In this document: one piece after another, positions 23,176 through 32,975 of the stretch
Position numbering within the stretch: the stretch's first letter is position 1
How the letters are laid out: each line of letters opens with the position of its first letter
Origin: Actinomycetota bacterium
Lineage (GTDB): Bacteria > Actinomycetota > Thermoleophilia > RBG-16-64-13
Direction of reading: 5' to 3'
DNA length: 40,214 nucleotides
Assembly (NCBI GenBank): GCA_012729575.1
Contig: JAAYCW010000021.1
Location: 1 to 40,214, forward strand
Position numbers and translations under genes: made by a program
The notes under the pieces: generated by a model
What the model was told of the DNA's origin: nothing
Databases searched by the model: none
The model's input: only the letters and a program-made list of their open reading frames with translations

Positions 23176-23685
23176 TCAGCCCCGATCGGAGTCCGGACCG
23201 TCTGCGATGTCTTTCTCGCGGAGGAAGCTGGTTATGCGTTCAGCTATGGCGTTGATCAGGCGGGCCTCCTCTTTCAAGAAGGGCCCGATGTCCGCCTCCG
23301 CCATCTCGGCCGTGTATGAGACCTCGATCTGCCCCACCGGAACGCCGTCCCGCTTGAGAGGGGCGGTTTGGCGCCAAACCGTCTCGGCATACCCAGGCGT
23401 AGCAAAGGTCTTATCCTCCCACGTGATGCGTGCCTGGCAGGCTGCCGGATACTGCCAGCCCGGGGGTATGGCCGCAAGGACGGCCGCGAAGACATCTTTC
23501 AGCGGCGCTTCCTTCTGACTGAGGGCCTCGTCGACCCGGTAGAGGCAGTCCAGCTCCTTCGCCCGCTCCTGCAAGGAGCGGATGGCCGACCGGTCGGGCG
23601 CCGGCTTCTTGGCCGCGGGCCAGGAGATCTCCGGCTTGCCGCGCCGGCGCGGGATATCGGGCTCTCGTATGGGTCGGCCGGACAC
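23176..23685 (-). CDS. GAF-like sensory domain protein (PEP-synthase N-terminal type)
   Basis: A 169-residue single-domain protein. After a Pro/Lys-rich N-terminal tail it has LQERAKELDCLYRVDEAL (about 42-59), then AAIPPGWQYPAACQARITW, WRQTAPLKRDGVPVGQIEVSY and GPFLKEEARLINAIAERI. I recall this domain at the N terminus of PEP-synthase-related proteins and in some sensor kinases. It looks like a GAF-fold ligand sensor, here with no output domain. The start is GTG 23685; GAGGAG lies 12 bases upstream, rather far. It is transcribed against its neighbours, ending 60 bases from the small protein gene. Its partner is unknown. Confidence 0.65.
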   Translation of the reverse strand: MSGRPIREPDIPRRRGKPEISWPAAKKPAPDRSAIRSLQERAKELDCLYRVDEALSQKEAPLKDVFAAVLAAIPPGWQYPAACQARITWEDKTFATPGYAETVWRQTAPLKRDGVPVGQIEVSYTAEMAEADIGPFLKEEARLINAIAERITSFLREKDIADGPDSDRG

Positions 23686-23805
23686 GATGGGTGTTCGCTC
23701 CTCGCATGCGTCTGCAGGTTCTCTCCCTGGTGCATTCTAGCTGCTTCCCGGGTATGATGCAGGCGTATGGGCGCGTATCCGAGTGAGCGACGGAGTGGAG
23801 GAACA

Positions 23806-25191
23806 ATGACCCCGGCATCTGTCCCGATAGATCGCAGGCGTGTGGCCGAGTTGACCGAGCGGGAGGAGAAGCGCCTCGAGCAGGAGACGCCCAAGTCGTA
23901 CGAGTTGTTCAGAAGGGCGTCCGAATCGCTCGTGAATGGTGTGTCGTCCACCTATCAAAGGCGTGATCCCTATCCTATCTACTTCACCCACGGGAAGGGT
24001 TCGAGGATCTATTCGGTGGATGGACACGAGATCTGCGACTTCCACAACGGGTTCGGGTGCATGGTGCAGGGACACGCGCATCCGGCCATCGTGGAGACCA
24101 TCAAGAGGCGTTCCGAGCTGGGCACGCAGTTTGCTCTTCCCACTGAGGACTCCTTCATCGTGGCCGAGCACCTTGCCAAGAATTTCCGTCTGCCCAAGTG
24201 GCGGTTCGTGAACTCCGGCTCGGAGGCCACCATGGATGCCATCCGCATCGCCCGCGCCTACACCGGGCGGGAGGGTGTACTCAAGATCTTCGGGTCCTAT
24301 CATGGTCATCACGACTATGTGATGGTCAGTCTTGGTGTAGCCGATTTTGGCGATATCGGGCCCCGGGACAACTACAAGTCGATCTCTTACGGGGCGGGTA
24401 TCCCGGAGGCCGTTGTCGAGATGACCTCGGCCGTGCCGTTCAACGACGCTCCCATGATGGAAGCCCGCATCGAGCGGCTGATCGAGGAGGGTCGGAAGCC
24501 GGCCTGCCTCATCATGGAGGCGGCCATGATGAATCTGGGGGTTGTCTTGCCGGAACCCGGCTACTTGGAGGCGGTTCGGGAGATAACCAAGAAGCACGGC
24601 ATTGTGCTGATCTTCGACGAGGTGAAGACCGGCATCTGCACGGCCGCAGGCGGTGCAGTCGAGCGTTTCGGAGTGATCCCCGACATGGTCACACTGGCCA
24701 AGGCACTGGCCGGCGGCCTGCCCGCGGGTGCGATCGGCGCCACCGAGGAAGTCATGGAGGTGGTGGCGAGCGGCAAGGTCTTCCAGGTGGGCACCTACAG
24801 CGGCAACCCGCTCTCAATGGCTACAGCCCGGACGAGCCTCGAAGAGGTCATGACTCCGGACGCCTACCAGCACCTCAACCGTCTGAACGACAGGCTGATC
24901 GCCGAGATGGACGCGGTGGCCGACAAGCATGGGTTCCCCGGCTATACGGTGGGCATCTCGTCGAAGGGTTGCTTCAACTTCGCCACCGGCAAGATCACCG
25001 ATTATGAGTCGTTCATCAAGTATCAGGACGTCGAGCTATGCCAGCTGGCCTGGCTGTACAACCTGAACCGCGGCGTCATCATCGCACCGGGCCGCGAGGA
25101 GGAGTGGACGCTCTCTGTCCAGCACACCGACGAGGATATCGACCGCTACGTAGGCGCCTTCGAAGACATGGTGAAGGAGGTCACGGCCTAG
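23806..25191 (+). CDS. Class III PLP aminotransferase (GSA-aminomutase-like)
   Basis: A 461-residue class III (omega) aminotransferase. FVNSGSEATMDAIRIARAYTGR and FGSYHGHHDY form the cofactor-phosphate and ring sites, LIFDEVKTG has the aspartate that contacts the PLP nitrogen, and K299 in VTLAKALAGGLPAGAIG is the Schiff-base lysine. GTYSGNPLSMATA is also typical. The sequence resembles glutamate-1-semialdehyde aminomutase, but no other heme gene is near. An aminotransferase acting on an amine or amino acid handled by the preceding permease and dehydrogenase is more likely. The start is ATG 23806 with GGAGGA just upstream; ATG 23767 lacks one. Its stop overlaps the rnk-like stop in CTAG. Confidence 0.88.
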   Translation: MTPASVPIDRRRVAELTEREEKRLEQETPKSYELFRRASESLVNGVSSTYQRRDPYPIYFTHGKGSRIYSVDGHEICDFHNGFGCMVQGHAHPAIVETIKRRSELGTQFALPTEDSFIVAEHLAKNFRLPKWRFVNSGSEATMDAIRIARAYTGREGVLKIFGSYHGHHDYVMVSLGVADFGDIGPRDNYKSISYGAGIPEAVVEMTSAVPFNDAPMMEARIERLIEEGRKPACLIMEAAMMNLGVVLPEPGYLEAVREITKKHGIVLIFDEVKTGICTAAGGAVERFGVIPDMVTLAKALAGGLPAGAIGATEEVMEVVASGKVFQVGTYSGNPLSMATARTSLEEVMTPDAYQHLNRLNDRLIAEMDAVADKHGFPGYTVGISSKGCFNFATGKITDYESFIKYQDVELCQLAWLYNLNRGVIIAPGREEEWTLSVQHTDEDIDRYVGAFEDMVKEVTA

Positions 25192-25601
25192 AGGTCCCAG
25201 TCGCCGGCAGCCTCGGGCTGATAGAGGATCTGCGACACTCGGAGTCTGCGGGTTCCCGCCGGGACTTCCCATTCGAAGGTGTCTCCGACCCGGTAGCCGA
25301 GCATGGCTGTACCGATGGGGGCAAGCACGGAGACCTTGGCTTGGCCGATGTCGGCTTCATCGGGGAAGACCAGCGTGTAGACCTCAATCGTCGAGGTGTC
25401 GAGGTCGGTGAGTTCCACCGTTGAATTCATGGTGACCACATCGTTGGGCACCGACTTGGGGTCCACTACAGCGGCCTTTTCCAGCTCGTCTCTGAGCTTG
25501 GCCAGGTATCTGGAATCACGCCCGGTCGCCCATTGCTTGTTCAGTAGGCCGCGCAACCGCTCCAGATCCTGTGCTGTGATGAAGATAGGTCTGTCTTGCA
25601 T
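25188..25601 (-). CDS. Rnk/GreA-family RNA polymerase-binding regulator
   Basis: A 137-residue protein with the Rnk architecture: a short N-terminal helical arm (ITAQDLERLRGLL and ELEKAAVVDPKSVPNDVVTMNS) followed by the GreA/GreB-type C-terminal domain (YTLVFPDEADIGQAKVSVLAPIGTAMLGYRVGDTFEWEVPAG). Rnk proteins bind the polymerase secondary channel without cleaving RNA and were first described as regulators of nucleoside diphosphate kinase. The ATG at 25601 has GAGGAGG seven bases upstream. Earlier in-frame ATGs, up to 25805, lack a ribosome site. It converges on the aminotransferase gene and their stop codons share the palindrome CTAG at 25188-25191. Confidence 0.85.
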   Translation of the reverse strand: MQDRPIFITAQDLERLRGLLNKQWATGRDSRYLAKLRDELEKAAVVDPKSVPNDVVTMNSTVELTDLDTSTIEVYTLVFPDEADIGQAKVSVLAPIGTAMLGYRVGDTFEWEVPAGTRRLRVSQILYQPEAAGDWDL

Positions 25602-25752
25602 GCGGCCGCCTCCTCTGACTTCTCTATGGTAAGAAGAGCCGCCCTGTATGGCGGCTCGGTCATCGGTCCCATGAGCTATCCTTGTTTGAACTGAGTATAC
25701 CTGAAGGTCCGTAAAGACGGCCATGGTGCCTGGTACTGAGTGGGAGGGAGGC

Positions 25753-26283
25753 ATGGAACGGTCTGTCGGCAACACGAAGATCGACTGCGTCATCGGGGAC
25801 ATCACACGTCAGGCCGGCTTTGACGCGGTGGTCAACGCGGCCAACGCGCAGCTTCTGCCCGGGGGAGGAGTGGCGGGGGCCATCCACCGGGCGGCCGGCC
25901 CGGGACTCGCCGAGGAGTGCCGTCCGTTGGCGCCTATCAATCCGGGGCAGGCGGTCATCACCGGTGGATACGATCTACCCAATCCCTTCGTGATCCACTG
26001 TCTGGGGCCGGTGTACGGCATGGACACGCCTTCGGACCGGCTCCTGGCGGACTGTTACCGCAACGCGTTGCGTCTCGCGGAGGAGAACCGGCTGGGGTCC
26101 GTGGCCTTCCCGGCCATCTCCACCGGCATCTTCGGATATCCGCTGGATGAGGCCGCTACTGTAGCTCTGGGGACCGTTGTAGAGGCGGCCCGGACCCTGG
26201 AATACGTCCGCGTGATCCGTTTTGTTCTCCGTCCGGAGGCATTGCCTGTCCACGAGAGGGCCCTGGCCGCCCTGGTATCCTGA
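25753..26283 (+). CDS. Macrodomain (ADP-ribose-binding) protein
   Basis: A 176-residue stand-alone macrodomain. Such proteins bind ADP-ribose and often hydrolyse O-acetyl-ADP-ribose or remove ADP-ribose from proteins. The family blocks are complete: GDITRQAGFDAVVNAANAQL, GGGVAGAIHRAAGPGL, AVITGGYDL, VIHCLGPVYG and AFPAISTGIFGYPLDEAA. The MacroD-type catalytic asparagine is present in NAANA. ATG 25753 has GGGAGG five bases upstream; ATG 25723 has none. It lies 30 bases before the flavin-reductase-like gene, so the two may be co-transcribed. Confidence 0.92.
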   Translation: MERSVGNTKIDCVIGDITRQAGFDAVVNAANAQLLPGGGVAGAIHRAAGPGLAEECRPLAPINPGQAVITGGYDLPNPFVIHCLGPVYGMDTPSDRLLADCYRNALRLAEENRLGSVAFPAISTGIFGYPLDEAATVALGTVVEAARTLEYVRVIRFVLRPEALPVHERALAALVS

Positions 26284-26313
26284 CGCGGATGGTCTGCGAC
26301 AGTAGGAGGAAGC

Positions 26314-26895
26314 ATGAAGAGCTCACTCGGAGCCAAGACAATCGCCTATCCCACGCCCGTCTTCATCGTGGGTACGTACGACGCGCAGGGACACCCGAAC
26401 GCCATGGCTGTGGCCTGGGGGGGTATCTGTTGTTCGAAGCCACCTTGCGTGGCCATCTCCGTGCGGAAGGCCACCTACACCTACGGCAACCTGGTGGAAC
26501 GCAAGGCTTTCACAGTGAGCATCCCCTCGCAGGACCACATGGTGGCCGCCGACTACTTTGGAATCGCGTCCGGCCGGGATTGCGACAAGTTCGCCGTGAC
26601 CGGTCTGACGCCCGTGCGTTCCGAGTTGGTGGATGCTCCTTATGTCGGAGAGTTCCCCTTGGTACTGGAGTGCAAGATCGTTCACACGGCGGAACTTGGA
26701 CTGCACACCTTGTTCGCGGGGGAGATACTCGACGTGAAAGCAGAAGAGAGCTGCTTGGGGCCCGATGGGAAGCTGTCGGCAGAACTGGTGCGTCCCTTCA
26801 GTTGGGCTCCGGCCGAGAACTGGTACTACGCCACCGGCGAGAGGCTGGGACGCGGGTTCTCGGTGGGTAAGGCGCTGGAAACCGAGAGTGAATAG
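26314..26895 (+). CDS. Flavin-reductase-like (FMN-binding split-barrel) protein
   Basis: A 193-residue protein of the flavin reductase-like domain family, which bind FMN and either transfer electrons to it or use it as a redox cofactor. The opening [23 protein letters not shown] is the typical strand and turn, followed by [18 protein letters not shown] and [16 protein letters not shown]. Cysteines occur in [10 protein letters not shown] and GRDCDKF. No signal peptide is present. The ribosome site GGAGGA precedes ATG 26314. In anaerobes similar proteins are often called flavoredoxins, and a role in electron transfer is plausible but not shown. Confidence 0.87.
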   Translation: MKSSLGAKTIAYPTPVFIVGTYDAQGHPNAMAVAWGGICCSKPPCVAISVRKATYTYGNLVERKAFTVSIPSQDHMVAADYFGIASGRDCDKFAVTGLTPVRSELVDAPYVGEFPLVLECKIVHTAELGLHTLFAGEILDVKAEESCLGPDGKLSAELVRPFSWAPAENWYYATGERLGRGFSVGKALETESE

Positions 26896-26964
26896 GCCGG
26901 CGTCGAAGCAGCACAGGGTGGTTGCTGGGATGCGAGGTCTGGGAATGCGAAGTGGGGAGAGGAC

Positions 26965-27825
26965 ATGAAGGAGCGGGTCGTCGGCCGTGAGGCCGTAGAA
27001 GTCGTGCCGGAGCGGAATGCGGGCCGGATGGCCCGCCTTATCCGGTCAGTTCGAACCGGCTGGATGGTCCTGTTGGTGCTTGCTGCCCTGGTACCGGTGG
27101 CCGGCGCCGGGTGCGGTGGAGAAGAGGTGGACGACACTATGATCCTCACTGTCGAGCAGGCCGTCGCTGCCGAGCCGGGCCAGGCCATGAGAGTGCGGGG
27201 GATGCTGGTGGCGACTGAGAACGAAGTGAAGCTGGCTTCGGCCCTGCTCGAATCTTATCCCCCACAGGCAGGGGGGAGCACTCTCGTCGTGGAGGATCTG
27301 GATATGCAGGCTCTGGTGGGGCTGAGCTCTACCGCCGGCCAATCCGGCATGGCGTTGGTCACCTGGTCGGATTTCCCGGTGGTGCTTGGAGGCACGGTCG
27401 AGGACGGAGTCCTGGGCGTGAAGGCGATACCTCCCGTCTTCGAGGCCGCTTCTGCTGAGATCCGGGTGCGGTTCAGCCCGGGCGGCGAAGCGTTGCCGGC
27501 GGGTGATCCGGTGTGGTGGGTTTTCGATGTGACCAATCTGACCGCCGGACCGTTGGATCTGACCTTCCTCAGCGGACAGATGGGGGAAGTAACATTCCGC
27601 AAGGACGGGACCGAAGTCTACCGTTGGAGCGACGGCAAGAGTTTTACGCAGGCCGTCATGGTAGAGACCCTGCAGCCGGGTCAGTCCCGGGCCGTCATAC
27701 TGAACGACTTGGTCTCTCTGGCTCCGGGAACGTACGAGGTCACCGCGAAGGTGACGGCCTCGAGCGGTCCCGAGGGCTCGACGGAAGCTCTTCCCGAGGT
27801 CGCCGCGACGCTGACCGTTCGCTGA
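26965..27825 (+). CDS. BsuPI-domain lipoprotein
   Basis: A 286-residue predicted lipoprotein. The hydrophobic segment WMVLLVLAALVPVAGAGC ends in C50 with A-G just before it. The -3 position is glycine, not the usual leucine, so the lipobox is imperfect. Behind it is a first domain with RVRGMLVATENE and STLVVEDLDMQALVG. A C-terminal BsuPI-like domain follows (VWWVFDVTNLTAGPLDLTF, EVYRWSDGKSFTQ, TLQPGQSRAV, LAPGTYEVTAKV), an immunoglobulin-like fold first seen in a Bacillus intracellular proteinase inhibitor. ATG 26965 has GGGGAGAGG upstream and gives a long n-region; ATG 27028 is an alternative. It ends the plus-strand run and converges on the P-ATPase gene. Confidence 0.75.
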   Translation: MKERVVGREAVEVVPERNAGRMARLIRSVRTGWMVLLVLAALVPVAGAGCGGEEVDDTMILTVEQAVAAEPGQAMRVRGMLVATENEVKLASALLESYPPQAGGSTLVVEDLDMQALVGLSSTAGQSGMALVTWSDFPVVLGGTVEDGVLGVKAIPPVFEAASAEIRVRFSPGGEALPAGDPVWWVFDVTNLTAGPLDLTFLSGQMGEVTFRKDGTEVYRWSDGKSFTQAVMVETLQPGQSRAVILNDLVSLAPGTYEVTAKVTASSGPEGSTEALPEVAATLTVR

Positions 27826-27931
27826 CGGGTCCCGGCGCTGTCACCGGGCTGAGGCTACTCACCGCGGGCCTGTCTGCCCCGAACCGCGCCCACCGAGGCC
27901 TGCAGCGCCAGGGCCTGATGCGTCGAGACCG

Positions 27932-27954
27932 GCTGGGTCGCGTCTAGACCCAGC
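27932..27954. terminator. Bidirectional hairpin between convergent genes
   Basis: GCTGGGTC (27932-27939) pairs perfectly with GACCCAGC (27947-27954) around a 7-base loop. It lies between the ends of the lipoprotein gene (27825) and the P-ATPase gene (27992), so it could end transcripts from either side. There is no clear T-tract on either strand. Confidence 0.5.
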
Positions 27955-27991
27955 TACGCAAGAGCCGCCCCCCTGAGGCCGCGGGAAGTCG

Positions 27992-30775
27992 TCAGGATGT
28001 CCGCCTGATCACAAGCTTCTGGATCTCGATGATCCACAGGATCGCGGAGCTCACCGCGACGGCGATGACAATCTCGGTCACCGACAGCGCTTGGGTTCCG
28101 AAGATTCCCTGCAGGAACGGCACGTAGATGAGGGCGAACTGCAGCAACAGCGTCAGAGCCACGGCTCCGTACAGCAGAGGGTTGGATCGCGGACTGGTCA
28201 GGAAGACCGACTCCCGGTCAAGCCGTATGGCGAGTACATGGAACATCTGGAAGAAGGTGAGCACCGTGAACAGCATCGTCTGCCACGAATCTGAGCCGGC
28301 GTGCCAGTAGAGCCATCCGGTCAGGAGCGCGATGATGCCCATCACGGGCCCGGCCCAGAGGATATGGCTGCCGAGGCCGCGGGCGAAGATGCTTTCGTTC
28401 GGGGGATGGGGCGGGCGGCGCATCACATTCCGCTCGGCGGGCTCGAAACCCAGGGCCAGACCGGGCAGACCGTCTGTGACCAGGTTCATCCACAGTATCT
28501 GGAGAGGGAGCAACGGCAGGGGCATGCCCAGGAAGGGTGCCACCAGCATCACCGCCAGTTCGGCCACGTTGGTGGCCATGAGGTACTTGATGAACTTGCG
28601 GACATTGTCATAGATGACCCGACCTTCTCTGACCGCTGCCACTATGGTGGCGAAGTTGTCGTCCAGCAAGACCATGTCGGCTGCTTCCTTAGCCACGTCG
28701 GTCCCCGTGATCCCCATGGCCACGCCGATGTTGGCCTTGCGCAGGGCGGGAGCGTCGTTCACGCCGTCACCGGTCATGGCCACGATATGTCCTTGTTCTT
28801 GGAGCGCTTCCACTATGGTCAGCTTCTGCTCGGGTGCCACCCGGGCGTACACGGACACGTTCTCGACCACAGATCGGAGTTCATCGGTCGACAGGCGTCC
28901 CAGATCCACCCCGGTGAGAACCGGGGTCTCGTCGGGAACGGCGGGTGCTACGGGGACGATACCTACCTGAGCGGCGATGCTGGCGGCTGTAAGCGGCTGG
29001 TCGCCTGTGATCATTGCGGGTCGAATGCCCGCCGACTTGGCCGTCAAGACCGCTTCTCTCGCCTCCGGACGCGCGGGGTCGATCATACCCAGAAGCCCGA
29101 CAACGATAAGGTCTTGCTCCCAGTTGGAATGGGCACCTTCCAGAGCGTTCTCGTCCAAGGGTCTGAATCCCACGGCCAGCACCCGCATGCCCTGTGAGGC
29201 AAGGTGGGCGTTGGCCTTCTCGATGCGGGCCCGGATGGCGTCATCCAGGGGCAGGGTGTCGCGGCCGTCCCACACACCGGTGGAGATGGGTAGGAGCGCC
29301 TCCAGGGCCCCCTTGGTGAACGAGACTGCTGCGGCCTGCTGTTCGGTGAGAAAGGCGCTGAGCTCCTCCAGACCCACTACCGGTTCGGAAGGTAGGCGGT
29401 GGACGGTGGTCATCAGCTTGCGCTCAGACTCGAAGGGGATCTCGTCACTCCGGGGGAAGGCCTCCTCGAGATCGGGTTTCATGAGACCCAGTTGCACTCC
29501 GGCCATGACCAGTGCGGCCTCGGTGGGATCGCCGATGGCTCGAAGCTGCGCCTCGGCGTGGTCGTCGTCGGTCCCGGCGCTCGCGGTGGCTAGGGAGGAG
29601 TCATTGCACAAGACTCCGCCGGCGGTCAGCAACGCGATGGCCGGTCTCTCTGCGAGAAGGTCCGCGGCCTGTCCGGCGTCATCGGCACGCATCCGTGCCG
29701 ATTGCCCCCGCCTGATCTCGTGATGAAGGTCGACCTGGTCTCCGGCCACGTCCAGGATGACCACGGTCATGCGGTTCTCGGTGAGTGTCCCCGTCTTATC
29801 GGAGCAGATGACCGTGACAGAGCCAAGGGTCTCGACGGCCGGCAGTTTACGGATGAGGGCGTGCCTGCGCAGCATCCGCTGCGCGCCCATGGAGAGAGAG
29901 ATGGTCACCACCGCCGGCAGTCCCTCGGGAACTGCGGCGACCGCCATACTGACGGCCGTGAGGAACATGATGCGGGTACCTTCGCCCCTAAGAATTCCTT
30001 GCGCGAAGATGATCACCACCAAGACCAGGGCGGCTGCAGCCAGCCAGCGACCGAGTTGGGCAAGGCGTTTCTGAAGGGGAGTGGGCTCTTGCTCCACCCC
30101 TTGGATCATCCCCGCTATCCTGCCGAGCTCCGTCTCCATTCCTGTGGCTACCACCACGGCCTCTCCCCGTCCGTATGTGGCGGCTGTGCCCATGAAGAGC
30201 ATATTGAGCCGGTCGGCCAAGGGGACTTCCTCCCCTGCGAGGGCCCCCACGGACTTCTCCACGGCTTCGGATTCGCCGGTGAGGGCCGCCTCTTGGACGC
30301 GCAGGCTGGCGGACTGGATGATCCGGCAGTCGGCGGGCACCAGGTTGCCGGCCTCGATGAGGACAACGTCGCCCCGCACCAGCTCTCGCGCCGGCACCTC
30401 GCGGACCTGGCCTCCACGCCTGACTCTCACCAGCGGGGCGGCCAGCTGACGCAGGGCGGCCATGGTCTTCTCGGCGCGGTATTCCTGCCGGAACCCCAGG
30501 AGTCCGTTGAGGAAGACGATGGCCATGATGGCGATGGCCTCCACATAGTCACCGAGGATGCCGGAGACGATCGCGGCGATGATGAGGATGATGATGAGGA
30601 TCGAAGTGAACTGCTCGAGCAGGATGCGCCAAGGGCTCTTTATCCCGGTCTGTACGAGTTCGTTTGGTCCGTGCTGGGCCAAGCGCCCCTCAGCCTCCTG
30701 GGAGGTCAGCCCACGGGCCTCTCCCGCGACTTGGCGCAGGACTTCTTCAACCGAGAGATGATGCCAGCCGGTCAC
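27992..30775 (-). CDS. P-type Ca2+-transporting ATPase (type IIA)
   Basis: A 927-residue membrane pump that expels Ca2+ using ATP. The N-terminal cation-ATPase domain ([10 protein letters not shown]) comes first, then [12 protein letters not shown] in the actuator domain, PEGLP in helix M4, and phosphorylation site D326 in [15 protein letters not shown]. The hinge is [23 protein letters not shown]5 NVAEL and M6 [16 protein letters not shown] keep the acidic and amide ligands of SERCA-type calcium sites. The C-terminal helices complete the fold. The start is GTG 30775 with GAGGAG six bases upstream; it overlaps the stop of the potassium channel gene by four bases, so the two are co-translated. 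Both act on cation balance. Confidence 0.93.
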   Translation of the reverse strand: MTGWHHLSVEEVLRQVAGEARGLTSQEAEGRLAQHGPNELVQTGIKSPWRILLEQFTSILIIILIIAAIVSGILGDYVEAIAIMAIVFLNGLLGFRQEYRAEKTMAALRQLAAPLVRVRRGGQVREVPARELVRGDVVLIEAGNLVPADCRIIQSASLRVQEAALTGESEAVEKSVGALAGEEVPLADRLNMLFMGTAATYGRGEAVVVATGMETELGRIAGMIQGVEQEPTPLQKRLAQLGRWLAAAALVLVVIIFAQGILRGEGTRIMFLTAVSMAVAAVPEGLPAVVTISLSMGAQRMLRRHALIRKLPAVETLGSVTVICSDKTGTLTENRMTVVILDVAGDQVDLHHEIRRGQSARMRADDAGQAADLLAERPAIALLTAGGVLCNDSSLATASAGTDDDHAEAQLRAIGDPTEAALVMAGVQLGLMKPDLEEAFPRSDEIPFESERKLMTTVHRLPSEPVVGLEELSAFLTEQQAAAVSFTKGALEALLPISTGVWDGRDTLPLDDAIRARIEKANAHLASQGMRVLAVGFRPLDENALEGAHSNWEQDLIVVGLLGMIDPARPEAREAVLTAKSAGIRPAMITGDQPLTAASIAAQVGIVPVAPAVPDETPVLTGVDLGRLSTDELRSVVENVSVYARVAPEQKLTIVEALQEQGHIVAMTGDGVNDAPALRKANIGVAMGITGTDVAKEAADMVLLDDNFATIVAAVREGRVIYDNVRKFIKYLMATNVAELAVMLVAPFLGMPLPLLPLQILWMNLVTDGLPGLALGFEPAERNVMRRPPHPPNESIFARGLGSHILWAGPVMGIIALLTGWLYWHAGSDSWQTMLFTVLTFFQMFHVLAIRLDRESVFLTSPRSNPLLYGAVALTLLLQFALIYVPFLQGIFGTQALSVTEIVIAVAVSSAILWIIEIQKLVIRRTS

Positions 30776-32490
30776 TTGCTTCTCCTCGCACTTTTCTTCG
30801 CATCTTTCCCAAAACGGTGAGAAAACAACTCCTCCGACTCAGGAGTCCCCACCAAGATGAGGGCGGTGGACCGGTCCAGCACGGTATCCGGGGTCAGGTC
30901 GACCATGATGTCTTCACGACCCCTTTGGAGGGCGACCACGGTGGCCCCTGTGAGGGAGCGCAGTCGCGCCCCCAAGAGAGTCTGACCGTGAAGGACTTCG
31001 GGAACACGTCTCCAGAAGATGCGTACGCCTTCAGACAGGAAGATGTTCTTGCGGCCCTCGATGATGTTGGTCAGGATGCTGGCCCCGATTGACGAGTGTG
31101 ACACCACGAAATCGGCTCCTGCCGCATAGAGCTCGGTCACGTTCTCCTCGCGGTTGGCTCGGGAGACGATGCGCATGTGTGGATTGAGGTGCCTGCCGGC
31201 CAGGGTCAAGAAGACGTTGGTGCCGTCGTTGTTGGTGGTCACTATGAGCCCGTCCGCGCGTTCTATGCCCGCTTGTCGCAGCACACTCTGGTCGCTGGCA
31301 TCCCCTTTGATGACGTTTGGCTCGTCGGAATCCGGCCCTGCCCTCTGGTCGATGATCACGTGGGGCACGTCTCTTCGCCTCAGGAAACCGGCCGCCGCCG
31401 ACCCCACAGTGCCGTAACCCAGGATCATGACGAAATCATCGGCGGCTTGGCTGCCGATGAGATCCTCCAGAGCCTCGAGACCGGACTCCGTGCCCACGAG
31501 CAACATGATCATTCCATCGGTGATGACCGTGTCGGGCTCGGGCAAAGAGAAGCGTCCTCGCTCCCAGATGCCTATTACCGAAACGCCGGTCTTCTGGCGG
31601 ATAGCCGTGTCCTTGACACTGTGCCCAACAAACGCACTGCCGTGGGCGGGAATCTCGGCGAAGAGCAGATCGCCCAGCGAATCCACCACGTGTCCCTTGG
31701 CCCCTCGGGTGGTGGCCCGCACGGCCAGGTAGTTGCCCAGATTCTCACGGAGGGGCACCACATGAGCGGCTCCGGCGATTCTGACCAGCGCGGTGCGCTC
31801 GGGCACAGTGACGACCGCCGCCACCGGAGTCGAGCAGAGCGAACCCACGGTCAGCGCCAGGTTGGTGTTGTCGGGGTCGCTCATGTTCGCGATGACCACC
31901 CGGGCGGCGTCCACACGGACCCGTTTGAGGGCCTCTGCGTCCGTGGGCGTGCCAAGAACGGCGTTGACCCGGGTTTCCTCCAGGGCCCGCACCTCTTCCA
32001 CGTCCGAACTGAGGACGACGTAGGGTACCGCGGTCGCGGTCAGGTTTCGCGCGAGAGTCTCGGTGACGGTGTCCCAGCCACAGATGATCACGTGGTCCCT
32101 GAGGCTCCGTTTCAAATGCATGCGGGGGCGATAACGCAGGAGATTCTCCAGCCAAGGGGCGAAGATCACGCTTATGATGCCGAAGGGCAGGAAGACCAGC
32201 AAGAAGATGAAGCCTGTAAGCGTCACGAAGGCGGAGAACAAGCGGCCGGCATGGCTCACGAACGTGATGTCGCCGAACCCCAGCGTGGTCATCGTGGTTA
32301 TAGTCCAGTAGAGCCCGTTGACGAAGGAGTGATCGGGTTGGCCCTCATACTTGGCCATCAGGTAGCGAAAGACGAACGTATAGATCACCATCATCATGAC
32401 GAGGAACACGATATAGCCCACGAAGACGAGGATGTTCCTCGCCGACCTGCCTCGCGGTATGTAGCCGGACTCCGGCATCATGGCTCTCAC
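30772..32490 (-). CDS. Two-RCK potassium channel (TrkA-N/TrkA-C)
   Basis: A 572-residue MthK/GsuK-like channel subunit. Two membrane helices (residues about 19-43 and 83-115) flank a pore with the filter TMTTLGFGD (66-74), a TxGFGD variant of the K+ signature TVGYG. Two regulatory RCK units follow. The first starts at HVIICGWDTVTETLARNL and ends with a TrkA-C domain (about 240-330). The second starts at FVMILGYGTVGSAAAGFLRRR and also ends in TrkA-C. The first lacks a full GxGxxG (GWDTVTE); the second has GYGTVG and could bind a nucleotide. The start is GTG 32490, nine bases after GGAGG; ATG 32481 is possible. Confidence 0.9.
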   Translation of the reverse strand: MRAMMPESGYIPRGRSARNILVFVGYIVFLVMMMVIYTFVFRYLMAKYEGQPDHSFVNGLYWTITTMTTLGFGDITFVSHAGRLFSAFVTLTGFIFLLVFLPFGIISVIFAPWLENLLRYRPRMHLKRSLRDHVIICGWDTVTETLARNLTATAVPYVVLSSDVEEVRALEETRVNAVLGTPTDAEALKRVRVDAARVVIANMSDPDNTNLALTVGSLCSTPVAAVVTVPERTALVRIAGAAHVVPLRENLGNYLAVRATTRGAKGHVVDSLGDLLFAEIPAHGSAFVGHSVKDTAIRQKTGVSVIGIWERGRFSLPEPDTVITDGMIMLLVGTESGLEALEDLIGSQAADDFVMILGYGTVGSAAAGFLRRRDVPHVIIDQRAGPDSDEPNVIKGDASDQSVLRQAGIERADGLIVTTNNDGTNVFLTLAGRHLNPHMRIVSRANREENVTELYAAGADFVVSHSSIGASILTNIIEGRKNIFLSEGVRIFWRRVPEVLHGQTLLGARLRSLTGATVVALQRGREDIMVDLTPDTVLDRSTALILVGTPESEELFSHRFGKDAKKSARRSK

Positions 32491-32651
32491 GCGTACCGAC
32501 CTCCTTGAACGGCCCCTAGACTAGCACGCAGGCGGGTCCGCACAGGTCTCGCGTCGGTGCAGGTGTGATTGCTATGCTTTGTGGGCATCAGTAGTGCTGC
32601 AAACACACGGTCGCGGTCTGGAGCCGCAACCCTATCGCCAGGAGGAGAGAC

Positions 32652-32930
32652 ATGAGCGGTCCGAGCCGTTTCACAGCGGAGGAAGCTAAGGAAGTGGGCG
32701 ATAAGCTGGGCATCGACTGGAAGGACTTCGATGTCGAGCAGTTTCGCATGGGGATGGATGTGGAACTCGAGCACGGCGTGCACGATCCCGAGACCAACGT
32801 GACCGACGACGACGCCCTCCTTACCGGCAAGATCGCCTGGGCCCACCTCAAGGAGTTCCCCGATTACTACGATCGTCTCGAGGCGATGGAGGAAGAGGCC
32901 GAGGCCTATTGGGACGCGGCCAACGCCTAG
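32652..32930 (+). CDS. DUF5661-family protein
   Basis: A 92-residue acidic protein matching the DUF5661 pattern: FTAEEAKEVGDKLGIDW, FDVEQFRMGMDVELEHG, DPETNVTDDD, then LLTGKIAWAHLKEFPDYYDRL. The family has no known function that I recall. It is soluble with no cysteines and probably mostly helical. ATG 32652 has AGGAGGAGAG upstream. It is 45 bases ahead of the aldolase gene and likely shares its transcript. The 32491-32651 gap, divergent from the potassium channel, must hold promoters for both directions; I could not define them with confidence. Confidence 0.82.
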   Translation: MSGPSRFTAEEAKEVGDKLGIDWKDFDVEQFRMGMDVELEHGVHDPETNVTDDDALLTGKIAWAHLKEFPDYYDRLEAMEEEAEAYWDAANA

Positions 32931-32975
32931 CAGGAGATCGCGTACTAAGAGATCGGGGACCCATAGGAGCGCCAG

